Origin: Paenarthrobacter sp. AR 02
GTDB taxonomy: Bacteria; Actinomycetota; Actinomycetes; Actinomycetales; Micrococcaceae
Length of the DNA stretch: 64,000 nt
Reading direction: 5' to 3'
Assembly (NCBI RefSeq): GCF_021538675.1
Contig: NZ_JAJUKH010000002.1
Location: 186,001-250,000 of the forward strand
Shown: piece after piece, positions 45,405 through 53,479 of the stretch
Numbering within the stretch: position 1 is the first letter of the stretch
Layout: every line of letters begins with the position of its first letter
Notes under the pieces: model-generated
Databases searched by the model: none
Told to the model about the DNA's origin: nothing
The model's input: only the letters and a program-made list of their open reading frames with translations
Program-made: the position numbers and the translations under genes

Positions 45405-47132
45405 ATGAGTGACGACAAGACCAGTACCGCCATATTGGAGCCGACGACGGCGGCAAGCACCGCCGTCGGAATCGGCACCGCCGGCGCACAGAAGCAAAGC
45501 AACGCCGACGCATTGAGTGCCGCGAAGGAGAGCCTGGAGGATTACACGCTCCGGTTCGCCCCGCGCTCTTACAGGAAGTGGAGCGCCGGAGTGGTGGCCA
45601 CCAGTGCTTTGGGTGGCATCGCCTACCTGGCCGACTTCTCGATCGGCGCGAACATCGGCATCGCCTACGGAACGGTGAATGCGATCTTCGGCATCATCGT
45701 GGCGGCCGCAATCATCTTCGCCACGGGATTCCCACTGGCCTACTACGCCGCACGGTACAACATCGACCTTGACCTCATTACCCGCGGCTCAGGATTCGGC
45801 TACTACGGCTCGGTGGTCACCAACATCATCTTTGCCACGTTCACCTTCATCTTCTTTGCCCTCGAGGGCTCCATCATGGCCCAGGGCCTGCAGTTGGGCC
45901 TGGGCATCCCGCAGTGGATCGGCTACGCGGTGTCCACCATCATCATCATTCCGCTGGTGATCTACGGGATGAAGACGCTGGCCACCCTGCAGGTGTGGAC
46001 CACGCCCTTGTGGCTGCTGCTCATGGTTGTTCCCGTGGGGTATCTGCTCCTTTCGCACCCGGAAAGCATCGACGCGTTCTTCGCCTTCACCGGCGCGTCA
46101 GGCGAAGGCGGCCCCAATCTGGCCTCCGTCATGCTGGCGGCCGGTGTTTGCCTGTCCCTGATGGCGCAGATTGCCGAGCAGATCGACTACCTGCGCTTTA
46201 TGCCGCCCAAGACCGCCGAGAACAAGGGCGCGTGGTGGCGTGCAGTGATCCTGGCCGGACCGGGTTGGGTGATCTTCGGAGCCATCAAGCAAATCATCGG
46301 CCTGTTCATCGCGATCTACCTCATCGCCAAGCTCGACCCCGCGGCAGCAGTCCACGCCAATGAACCCGTCCACCAGTTCCTGGGCGTCTACGAAGAAATG
46401 ATGCCGGCCTGGTTGGCGATGACCCTGGCCGTCGTGCTTGTGGTGATTTCGCAGATCAAGATCAACGTCACCAACGCGTACTCCGGCTCCCTGGCCTGGA
46501 CTAACTCCTTCACCCGCATCACCAAGACATACCCGGGCCGGATGGTCTTTGTTGTGGTGAACCTGGTGATCGCGCTGATCCTCATGGAGTCCAACATGTT
46601 CGAGTTCCTGAACACCATCCTGGGCTTCTACGCCAACTGCGCCATGGCCTGGGTGGTCACGGTGGCCTCGGATATCGCCATCAACAAGTACCTGCTGAAG
46701 ATTTCGCCCAAGGTTCCCGAGTTCCGCCGCGGGATGCTTTATGCGGTGAACCCGGTGGGCTTCGTGTCCATGCTGGTTTCCGCGGGAGTTTCGATCGCCG
46801 TCTTCTTCGGGGCGTTCGGTTCTGCAGTGCAGCCGTTCTCACCGATTTTCGCGGTTGGCTTGGCCCTGGTGTTGCCGCCGGTGTTGGCTTTGGCGACGCG
46901 CGGTCGGTATTACCTGCGGCGCACAGATGACGGAATCGACCTTCCCATGTTTGACGCCGATGGCAACCCGAGCGACGCCAAGCTTATGTGCCACGTCACC
47001 GGCATCGAGTTCGAACGCCCGGACATGCTCCGCTCCGGTCAGGACGGGCCCGACGGCGAACCCCGGTTCATCTCGTCCCTCGCCTTGTCCACGGACAAGT
47101 CGGGCGAGTTGGTCCTGCCAGCCCAGAAGTAA
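45405..47132 (+). CDS. NCS1-family purine/cytosine permease
   Basis: A 575-residue nucleobase:cation symporter-1 with 12 helices and a cytosolic C-terminus. The start region EDYTLRFAPRSYRKWSAGVV and the LGWxxxxGG-type IAYGTVNAIFGIIVAAA, then DLDLITRGSGFGYYGSVVTN, are typical. It takes up a nucleobase or related heterocycle. An extended soluble C-terminal tail of about 80 residues is present (from about 490). Substrate cannot be fixed. It diverges from bioB and ends in a terminator. Confidence 0.86.
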   Translation: MSDDKTSTAILEPTTAASTAVGIGTAGAQKQSNADALSAAKESLEDYTLRFAPRSYRKWSAGVVATSALGGIAYLADFSIGANIGIAYGTVNAIFGIIVAAAIIFATGFPLAYYAARYNIDLDLITRGSGFGYYGSVVTNIIFATFTFIFFALEGSIMAQGLQLGLGIPQWIGYAVSTIIIIPLVIYGMKTLATLQVWTTPLWLLLMVVPVGYLLLSHPESIDAFFAFTGASGEGGPNLASVMLAAGVCLSLMAQIAEQIDYLRFMPPKTAENKGAWWRAVILAGPGWVIFGAIKQIIGLFIAIYLIAKLDPAAAVHANEPVHQFLGVYEEMMPAWLAMTLAVVLVVISQIKINVTNAYSGSLAWTNSFTRITKTYPGRMVFVVVNLVIALILMESNMFEFLNTILGFYANCAMAWVVTVASDIAINKYLLKISPKVPEFRRGMLYAVNPVGFVSMLVSAGVSIAVFFGAFGSAVQPFSPIFAVGLALVLPPVLALATRGRYYLRRTDDGIDLPMFDADGNPSDAKLMCHVTGIEFERPDMLRSGQDGPDGEPRFISSLALSTDKSGELVLPAQK

Positions 47133-47150
47133 GTCCTCCCGGCAAACACG

Positions 47151-47184
47151 AACGCCCGGCCTCCCCATCGGGGAAGCCGGGCGT
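47151..47184 (+). terminator. Terminator between the NCS1 permease and CsbD
   Basis: A 16-bp stem with one mismatch (47151-47166 with 47169-47184 region), AACGCCCGGC at its base, with a very short loop. It may serve both the permease and the convergent csbD gene. Confidence 0.72.
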
Positions 47185-47210
47185 TGCGCTGTGTGGTTAT
47201 TGCTGGTGGA

Positions 47211-47396
47211 TTACTTGTCGAAGACGTCCTTGGCGGCGTCCTTGACGTTCTCTCCGGCCTGCTTGGTCTTGGCTGCCGCCTGGTCAGCGGCTCCTTCGGC
47301 CTGCAGTTTCTCGTTATTGGTGGCGTCACCCAAGGCTTCCTTTGCCTTGCCGGTGACTTCCTGTGCCTTGTTGCTGATCTTGTCTCCGAGTCCCAT
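47211..47396 (-). CDS. CsbD-family stress protein
   Basis: A 61-residue CsbD-like protein (MGLGDKISNKAQEVTGKAKEAL, with repeated Asn/Lys/Ala/Glu helices). CsbD proteins are induced by general stress and their exact role is unknown. The frame is open to 47429, but the ATG at 47396 follows AAGGAGG and is the family start. Single gene, convergent with the permease. Confidence 0.88.
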   Translation of the reverse strand: MGLGDKISNKAQEVTGKAKEALGDATNNEKLQAEGAADQAAAKTKQAGENVKDAAKDVFDK

Positions 47397-47487
47397 GGGC
47401 CCTCCTTCGATGTAATCCAACTCTGACAATCGCTAGGCTATCTAGCGATTCTGGATGTTTCCTGAAAGTCCGTGAAGTGCCGGCTGC

Positions 47488-48663
47488 CTACGGCTTGAGG
47501 ACTACCTTGATGCACCCGTCCTGCTTCTTCTGGAACTTTTGGTACAGCTCCGGTGCCTCATCCAGGGAGCCGGTATGGGTGACCAGCCGCATGACGCCCA
47601 GCGGATCGGCGTCGTCCTCTACCAGGGGGAGCAGCTGGTCAGTCCAGCTGCGAACGTTGCATTGGCCCATCCGCAGCTGGATCTGCTTGTCGAACATGGT
47701 CATGAGCGGCATGGGGTCCGCCTGTCCGCCGTAGACGCCGCTGAGCGAGATGGTCCCTCCGCGGCGGACTACGTCGATGGCGGTGTGCAGTGCGGCAAGA
47801 CGGTCCACGCTCATGGTCTCCATGGCGACTTGTGCCGGTTTGTCCGGGAGCAAGGACACGGCCTTGTGCAGGAAAGACGCCACGGGTGAGCCGTGGGCTT
47901 CCATTCCTACAGCGTCCACTACCGAGTCCGGCCCGCGTCCCAGTGTCTCCTCCCGGATCATGCCGGCGACGTCCGGGCTGTAGTCCATGGTTTCCACCCC
48001 ATGCTGTTCCGCCATGGCCCGGCGCTCGGGCACCGGGTCTACGCCGATGACCCGGAACCCTTTATGGACGCCGATCCTGGCAGCAAACTGGCCCACCGGA
48101 CCCAGTCCGAGCACCGCGAGTGTGCCGCCCTCGGGAACGTTTGCGTAGTCCACAGCCTGCCAGGCGGTGGGAAGGATGTCGGAAAGGAAAAGGTAGCGCT
48201 CATCGGGGGCGTCGGATTCGACTTTGACCGGGCCGTAATCGGCGAACGGGACCCGCAAGTACTGCGCCTGTCCACCAGGAACGGAGCCATAGAGTTCCGA
48301 ATATCCGAACAGGGCAGCTCCCGAATTTTTGGCGGTGACCTGAGTGGTTTCGCACTGTGACTGCAGGCCTTGGTTGCACATGAAGCAGCGCCCACAGGAA
48401 ATGTTGAAAGGCACCACCACGCGATCGCCCTTCTTCAGGCGGTGGACTTCCGAGCCCACCTCTTCCACGATTCCCATGGGTTCGTGCCCGATGACGTCGC
48501 CCTGATGCATATAGGGGCCCAGGACCTCGTAAAGGTGCAGGTCTGAGCCGCAGATGGCCGTCGACGTGATCCGCACGATCGCATCCGTGGGGTCTTGAAT
48601 GGTGGGATCCGGGACGTCAATGACGCTTACAGAGCGTCGGCCTTGCCATGTCACTGCTTTCAC
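47488..48663 (-). CDS. Zinc-dependent alcohol dehydrogenase
   Basis: A 391-residue medium-chain dehydrogenase. The catalytic zinc site is ICGSDLHLYE with Cys38, and GHEPMG with His60 and Glu61. The structural zinc site is CGRCFMCNQGLQSQC (Cys90, 93, 96, 104). The Rossmann loop is VLGLGPVGQFA near 180. It resembles the glutathione-independent formaldehyde dehydrogenase and threonine-dehydrogenase-like group, so an aldehyde or polyol is likely. The frame is open to 48768, but a GTG at 48663 has GGGAG 8 bases upstream and starts at the family N-terminus. Confidence 0.86.
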   Translation of the reverse strand: MKAVTWQGRRSVSVIDVPDPTIQDPTDAIVRITSTAICGSDLHLYEVLGPYMHQGDVIGHEPMGIVEEVGSEVHRLKKGDRVVVPFNISCGRCFMCNQGLQSQCETTQVTAKNSGAALFGYSELYGSVPGGQAQYLRVPFADYGPVKVESDAPDERYLFLSDILPTAWQAVDYANVPEGGTLAVLGLGPVGQFAARIGVHKGFRVIGVDPVPERRAMAEQHGVETMDYSPDVAGMIREETLGRGPDSVVDAVGMEAHGSPVASFLHKAVSLLPDKPAQVAMETMSVDRLAALHTAIDVVRRGGTISLSGVYGGQADPMPLMTMFDKQIQLRMGQCNVRSWTDQLLPLVEDDADPLGVMRLVTHTGSLDEAPELYQKFQKKQDGCIKVVLKP

Positions 48664-48857
48664 AACTGGTTCTCCCTGCTGTTCGGCTGGAGCTGTCCCA
48701 CGCTGCAGGAGACCTTCCCAGCGAATCAGAGTTGATACCCGGGCACAAGGCCGCTCGACCTCGGACAATGTGGTTGCATCCAGAAACTAGTAAGTAAGCT
48801 GACCATTAGTTACGATAGTGGCAGGGAGAGTTCTCGGGCAGGGTTGACCAAGGAGAG

Positions 48858-49295
48858 ATGAGATTGTCGATGATGAGAAATCCGTTGATTCCTGGCTCCA
48901 CGCCGCGTCCTAAGGCACAGGCGCTGTTGTGCGGCAAATGCAATTCCACGGACCACCTGGACCTTGAGACGATCGAGTCCATAGAGCCGCATTCCGGCGA
49001 ACTGCTGGTCTCCGTGTCCTACACCTGCCTGGCCTGCGAGTCCTCATATGCGCATACCGCCGCGTTCCATGACGTTGCTGCCGTGCTGAACCGCAACGGA
49101 ACGGTCTCCGGACTGTTGCAATTCGGCGGACAGTACTTCCACTGCGGCGAACCGATGCAATTCTCAACGAACTCCGCACGCAGCGTGTACGCACCGCTTT
49201 CCACCGAGGATACCGATGACGGCCTCATGGACGTTTACCTGAAAACCCGGGTTCTCCAGTGCCGCTGTGGTTTCCGAATGGAACTCCCGGCATAG
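48858..49295 (+). CDS. Zinc-ribbon-like hypothetical protein
   Basis: A 145-residue protein with four Cys-containing knots: CGKC (25-28), CLAC (57-60), HCGE (95-98) and CRCG (135-138). These suggest two zinc sites. No membrane segment. Not a family I recognise. The start is uncertain: ATG at 48858 has AAGGAG only 2 bases upstream, and an in-frame TTG at 48864 has it 8 bases upstream. The first six residues are the only part affected. It diverges from the zinc dehydrogenase. Confidence 0.68.
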   Translation: MRLSMMRNPLIPGSTPRPKAQALLCGKCNSTDHLDLETIESIEPHSGELLVSVSYTCLACESSYAHTAAFHDVAAVLNRNGTVSGLLQFGGQYFHCGEPMQFSTNSARSVYAPLSTEDTDDGLMDVYLKTRVLQCRCGFRMELPA

Positions 49296-49404
49296 GCCAG
49301 GCACATCGTTTGGAAGGATCCCACAGGGGTACATCCTCGGTAGCAACTACAGCGTGGGCAACGGGCGGCGCCCCCAAAAGCCGCACATCAGGGAGGTAAT
49401 CCAG

Positions 49405-49881
49405 ATGGACACAGGACAACTGGTGCTGATCATCGTCATCGCCGTCGTCGTTATCGCCGCTGTCGCGATCGCGGTCGTCGTCGGGCGCCGGAAGAAGGCT
49501 GAAGTCAACCGTCACCGCGCCGAAGAGCTGCGGGAGAAAGCCGCCGAGGAGGCCATTGGCGCGCACCAGGCCAAAGCCGAATCCGCGCAGGCCGAAGCCA
49601 ATGCCCTGCAGGCCGAAGTGGAGGCCAACCGTCTCCGCAAGGAAGCTGAACGGCATGCGGAGAAAGCCGAAGAGGCCCGCGGGCGCGTCGACGAGCACCT
49701 TCGCCACGCAGACAAGCTGGACCCGAATGCCAACGACCGTTCCAACGGCTCGGCCCGATTGGACGAATCGACCACCGATCGCACCAATGCGGCAGAAGGG
49801 GAGCGTTTGACCCGCGACAGGTCCGATCGCAACGGTTCAGTTCGGGAGGGTTCAACGCGCGACGGCGATCGGAACCAATAG
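49405..49881 (+). CDS. Membrane-anchored coiled-coil protein
   Basis: A 158-residue protein. A single N-terminal helix (about 6-27, VLIIVIAVVVIAAVAIAVVV) is followed by RRKK, then an Ala/Glu/Lys-rich coiled coil to about residue 100 (HRAEELREKAAEEAI-like heptads), then an Asn/Arg/Asp-rich tail (about 105-158). GGAGG lies 8 bases before the ATG at 49405. The frame is open further upstream, without support. The role is unknown. It resembles small envelope stress proteins of actinobacteria. Confidence 0.68.
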   Translation: MDTGQLVLIIVIAVVVIAAVAIAVVVGRRKKAEVNRHRAEELREKAAEEAIGAHQAKAESAQAEANALQAEVEANRLRKEAERHAEKAEEARGRVDEHLRHADKLDPNANDRSNGSARLDESTTDRTNAAEGERLTRDRSDRNGSVREGSTRDGDRNQ

Positions 49882-49908
49882 TTTCAACGGGGAAACGGAG
49901 GCAGGAAA

Positions 49909-50523
49909 GTGAGCATCGTGGTGAGGCGAACAGGTCAGGAGGTGCGTGCGGCCGGGTCCAAGGCGAGCCGGCACGCCGTGGATGTGGTTCTTGGGCACTT
50001 GGGCGAAATCGGTCCAGCGGTTGCTTCCCTGCGCCGGGAGTCCTCCAGGCTCGCCGAATGGGGCGAAGAACTGGCGCGTGTCCGGCGACGGGGTGGGACC
50101 GTGTTCGCTGCCGGCAGCGACGGTTCATCGCATGAAGCCCAGAGGTTCACTTCGGAGCTCGCGGCCCACGACCCCGGGGGTGGCTCCGGTTTCAAAGCCA
50201 TCTACATTCCCAAAGGAGCTGACGGGGCCGCTGCCAGCATCAGCGCCCAACTCTCTGATCAGGTCCGCCGAGGCGACATCGTTGTCCTTCTGGCTGCCAA
50301 GGGCATCACCGAGGACCTGCGGGACGCTGCTGCCGCTGCCAAGGCAGGCGGTGCCCGCGTTTGGGCGCTCACCGGCCACGAGTCCAAGGATCTCGCCGAC
50401 TCCGTGAACGAGGCCATCTGCATCAACACCGACCCGCCTCACGCTGAGGAAGCGCACCTCGTGGCGGTCCTGGCCCTCTGTGAATGCTTCGACGATGCCC
50501 TGAAGAACATCAAGCCTGAGTAG
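49909..50523 (+). CDS. SIS-domain protein (phosphoheptose-isomerase-like)
   Basis: A 204-residue protein. The SIS fold covers about 30-195 (GGTVFAAGSDGSSHEAQRFTSE, GDIVVLLAAKGITEDLRDAA). This resembles GmhA-type sugar isomerases. GmhA converts sedoheptulose 7-phosphate to a heptose phosphate. No other heptose genes are nearby, so it may be a SIS regulator of another sugar phosphate. Start GTG 49909 follows GGAGG. It lies 27 bases after the coiled-coil gene. Confidence 0.78.
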   Translation: MSIVVRRTGQEVRAAGSKASRHAVDVVLGHLGEIGPAVASLRRESSRLAEWGEELARVRRRGGTVFAAGSDGSSHEAQRFTSELAAHDPGGGSGFKAIYIPKGADGAAASISAQLSDQVRRGDIVVLLAAKGITEDLRDAAAAAKAGGARVWALTGHESKDLADSVNEAICINTDPPHAEEAHLVAVLALCECFDDALKNIKPE

Positions 50524-50574
50524 CTCGGGCGCGCTTCATGGCGATTGGGTTGCGGCTCTGTCACCCTTGAGCTC

Positions 50575-51240
50575 GTGAAGACTGCCGTTCTAACCTACGT
50601 TTCCATCCTGGCGCTGTCCGGACTCGTGGCCCTGAGCGTTCTCGGGGCCGTCCTGCTTCAGAAGGAAGACCCTCGAGGTATCGCGGTCCTGGCACTCGTC
50701 GTCGGCGGTCTCCTGATGACGTTCATCCTTGCAGTGATTCAGGGCGTCAAGGCAAAGCCAGGCAAGGTTACAGCGCACGAAGCTGCGTTCAATACCGTCA
50801 CTACTTCTGCGACAGCTGAGTATCCGCATTCTGCCTCGGCAGTGTGGTCATTGATCAAGCCTGCGGAATCAGCGACCCTGCTGAGCGAGAACGTGATCCA
50901 GGCGGTCTCCGTACCTGGGTTACCAGATGGCCCAGGGGAGCGGCAGTGCTTTTTCCTCAGGAACGGTCAGATCGAGGTCATCGAAGTTGTCGAGGAAATT
51001 CCCGGGCGAATGGCGGTAACCCAAGCACTCTTTCCACCAAGTCCTGTGTCGCAAAGAACCACCTATCGTTTGGATGCCACCGCCGCAGGCTGTCGGTTGA
51101 CTGTGGAAGACTGCGTTGAAGTTCCGGTTGATATTTCCATCGACCAGGAAGCCACCCAGGATCATCGTAAAACTTTCCTGGCTCGCGTAGGTGAGCTTCT
51201 GGACGCGTGCTCCGCCCGGGATGCCGGCCCCTCTGTGTGA
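50575..51240 (+). CDS. Membrane protein with START/SRPBCC-like domain
   Basis: A 221-residue protein from a GTG at 50575. Two membrane helices (about 5-25 and 38-58) precede a soluble domain (about 75-215) resembling the SRPBCC fold (YPHSASAVWSLIKPAESATL, TYRLDATAAGCRLTVEDCVE). Such domains bind hydrophobic ligands. The frame is open to a TTG at 50545. The exact role is unknown, and the gene stands before the Old Yellow Enzyme. Confidence 0.62.
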   Translation: MKTAVLTYVSILALSGLVALSVLGAVLLQKEDPRGIAVLALVVGGLLMTFILAVIQGVKAKPGKVTAHEAAFNTVTTSATAEYPHSASAVWSLIKPAESATLLSENVIQAVSVPGLPDGPGERQCFFLRNGQIEVIEVVEEIPGRMAVTQALFPPSPVSQRTTYRLDATAAGCRLTVEDCVEVPVDISIDQEATQDHRKTFLARVGELLDACSARDAGPSV

Positions 51241-51319
51241 TCTCCGCCTCACACGGAATAGTTGCAGACGCCATGCAGTTGCCCAGAGTGAACCTGATTC
51301 ATTCTGAAAGGATCCGCGC

Positions 51320-52390
51320 ATGCTGTTTTCCCCCCTGGCCCTCGGCGAGCTTGAACTGTCCAACCGATTGGTGATGGCCCCTTTGACGCGCCTTCGCGCA
51401 GGTGAGCAAGGCATTCCCGGTTCATTGATCGCGGAGCATTACCGCCAGCGGGCCTCCCTCGGCTTGATTGTCAGCGAGGGAACCTACCCGACCCCCGCGG
51501 GCCAGTCCTACCCGGGCCAGCCGGGACTCGTCACTGAAGAGCAGATCGCCGGTTGGAAGCAGGTCACTGACGCCGTTCACGCAGAGGGCGGCCGCATGTT
51601 TGCCCAGATCATGCACGGTGGACGTGTTTCGCACGCCGACATCACCGGCGGTGTCGAGATCGTGGGCCCCAGCGCTGTCGCCATCGAAGGCGAAGTTCGC
51701 ACGCCTAATGGCAAGCAGGCCTACCCGGTGCCCCGCGAACTGCGCACCGATGAACTCCCGGGCGTCATCCAGGAAATCGTCACCGCTTCCAAGAATGCCA
51801 TTGAGGCAGGTTTCGACGGCGTTGAACTCCACTCGGCCAACGGCTACCTGCTGCATGAGTTCCTCGCCCCGAACTCGAACGTGCGCACGGACAGCTACGG
51901 TGGCTCCCCGGAGAACCGTGCCCGCTTCGTGATCGAGACCGTCAATGCGGTTGTCGAAGCCCTCGGTGCCAACCGCGTCGGCATCCGGATTTCTCCGGAG
52001 CACAACGTACAGGGCATCGCCGAGGTAGATGCCGCGGACGTACGCGCTACGTACGAGGTCCTGGTGGACACCATCGCACCGCTCAACCTGGCCTACCTGA
52101 GCATCCTGCACCACGACCCCAAGGGCGCCCTGGTCCAGGACCTTCGCGAGCGTTTCAACGGAACGTTCCTGGTGAACACCGGCTTCAGCGAGATCACCAC
52201 CCGCGAGGAAGCCGTGGCCATTATCGAGGACGGACTGGCCGACGCCGTAGTGGTGGGTCGCCCCGCCATCGCCAACCCGGACCTCGCCCGCCGCTGGCGC
52301 GAGAGCCTTCCGCTCAACGAGCCGGATGCGTCCACCTTCTACGCTGAGGGCGCCGAGGGGTACACGGACTACCCGTTCTACGCTAACTAA
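51320..52390 (+). CDS. Old Yellow Enzyme family alkene reductase
   Basis: A 356-residue FMN-dependent ene reductase (NemA-like). The family motifs are in order: RLVMAPLTRLRA, then MHGGRVSHAD (the His of the substrate pocket lies in this region), DGVELHSANGYLLHEFLAP, SYGGSPENRARF, and the C-terminal VVVGRPAIANPDL. It reduces activated double bonds and may detoxify electrophiles. AAAGGA lies before the ATG. A strong terminator follows. Confidence 0.9.
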   Translation: MLFSPLALGELELSNRLVMAPLTRLRAGEQGIPGSLIAEHYRQRASLGLIVSEGTYPTPAGQSYPGQPGLVTEEQIAGWKQVTDAVHAEGGRMFAQIMHGGRVSHADITGGVEIVGPSAVAIEGEVRTPNGKQAYPVPRELRTDELPGVIQEIVTASKNAIEAGFDGVELHSANGYLLHEFLAPNSNVRTDSYGGSPENRARFVIETVNAVVEALGANRVGIRISPEHNVQGIAEVDAADVRATYEVLVDTIAPLNLAYLSILHHDPKGALVQDLRERFNGTFLVNTGFSEITTREEAVAIIEDGLADAVVVGRPAIANPDLARRWRESLPLNEPDASTFYAEGAEGYTDYPFYAN

Positions 52391-52402
52391 GCTGTACGAA
52401 AC

Positions 52403-52445
52403 CCACGACGTCGGCACCCAACCCGGGTGCCGACGTCGTGGTTTA
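52403..52445 (+). terminator. Terminator after the Old Yellow Enzyme gene
   Basis: A perfect 17-bp stem (52403-52419 with 52425-52441), loop AACCC, then TTTAA. Confidence 0.85.
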
Positions 52446-52500
52446 ACGCGCCATCCCGGCGCAATGTGACGGAGGCGCCTGCCCTGCCAGACGCCCGCGT

Positions 52501-52510
52501 TCCTATAGGA
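52501..52510 (+). promoter_or_regulatory. GntR operator upstream of its own gene
   Basis: TCCTATAGGA is a perfect 10-bp palindrome 8 bases before the regulator ATG. An identical copy lies at 53442-53451 before the operon it is likely to control. Confidence 0.72.
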
Positions 52511-52518
52511 TTTGTGGC

Positions 52519-53211
52519 ATGCCTGATCCTTCCGTCGCCCGCGCCGGCTTTCCCGTTAGCCGCCAAGTGCTGGCCGACCACGTCTACGAAGCCCTCCTTG
52601 AATGGCTCATGGACGGCAGGCTGGAGCCGGGTGCGGCCGTCAGCATCGACGGGATGGCGCGGGAACTCGACGTTTCGCCCACCCCGGTCCGCGAGGCATT
52701 GGCGCGGCTGGAGCACACCGGCATGGTCCGGCGCGTCGCTTTGAAGGGTTATCGGGTGGCGCCGGTCTTCACCCGCGAGGATTTCGCGGAGCTGATGGAG
52801 GCGCGGCTCTCGATCGAACCGGTCAATGCCCGCCTGGCTTGCTCGCGCATGACCCCAGACGGTTTGGAAGCCCTCAAGAAAGCCGTCGAGGACCTGAAGA
52901 CGGCACCCCGCGGCGGAACCTTCGCTGAGTACCGCAGCTACCTCGAGGCCGACGAACGCTTCCATCAGCTCATCGCCGCGCAGGCCAACAACCAGTTCCT
53001 CCTGGCGGCCTACAACACCCTGGGTGGGCAGATTCAACGCTTCCGGCTGTTCGGGGGAGTGGGCATCACCGATGCCGAGCAGGCTATTGCCGAGCACCAA
53101 GCCGTGCTGGAAGCCATGCTGAGCGGTGACCCGGAGAGGGCTGCGGAAATGATGGTCGATCACGTGGAGAAGGTGCGTGGCCGGGCCATGGCTGACGCGC
53201 CCGAGGACTGA
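52519..53211 (+). CDS. GntR-family regulator, FCD (FadR) subfamily
   Basis: The protein has 230 residues. The winged HTH is at about 15-80 (LADHVYEALLEWLMDGRLEP, MARELDVSPTPVREALARLE) and an FCD effector domain at about 90-220 (DFAELMEARLSIEPVNARL, ADERFHQLIAAQANNQFLLA, then EHQAVLEAMLSGDPERAAEM). FCD regulators typically sense sugar acids or other carboxylates. It precedes a seven-gene catabolic operon, with the same palindrome before both transcription units, so it is likely its repressor. Confidence 0.9.
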   Translation: MPDPSVARAGFPVSRQVLADHVYEALLEWLMDGRLEPGAAVSIDGMARELDVSPTPVREALARLEHTGMVRRVALKGYRVAPVFTREDFAELMEARLSIEPVNARLACSRMTPDGLEALKKAVEDLKTAPRGGTFAEYRSYLEADERFHQLIAAQANNQFLLAAYNTLGGQIQRFRLFGGVGITDAEQAIAEHQAVLEAMLSGDPERAAEMMVDHVEKVRGRAMADAPED

Positions 53212-53214
53212 GCC

Positions 53215-53309
53215 GCACCCGTTTGTGGTTGGCGGCGCACCTTTTTGCGCCTGCGCACCCGTTCGTGGTCTGCGGCGCACCCTTTGACGCCGTGTGCACC
53301 CGTGGCTAG
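53215..53309. repeat. Two-and-a-part-copy 40-bp tandem repeat
   Basis: Units starting GCACCCGTTTGTGGT lie at 53215-53254 and 53255-53295, then a partial copy begins at 53296 (GCACCCGTGG). Each unit contains a GGCGGCGCAC-like block. It occupies the 5' half of the 268-bp gap between the regulator and its operon. Confidence 0.82.
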
Positions 53310-53370
53310 GGGAGCGCTGGGCGGGAAGGGGTGCGCCAGTACGAACCCCCACCGCCAGTGACCCCCTTCA

Positions 53371-53451
53371 CATACATATGTATGACATATAGGATCTAGG
53401 AAGTTTCCAAAAAGGGTTGACAGCATTGCTCGTATCGTAAATCCTATAGGA
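53371..53451 (+). promoter_or_regulatory. Promoter and operator array of the tetrulose operon
   Basis: A perfect 14-bp palindrome CATACATATGTATG (53371-53384) is followed by a half-site TATAGGATC (53388-53396). Then TTGACA (53417-53422) is a perfect -35. TCCTATAGGA (53442-53451) overlaps the expected -10, so binding would block transcription. A strong ribosome site (AAGGAG) precedes the ATG at 53480. Confidence 0.7.
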
Positions 53452-53479
53452 AACAGGATTCCACGAAGGAGTGATCATC

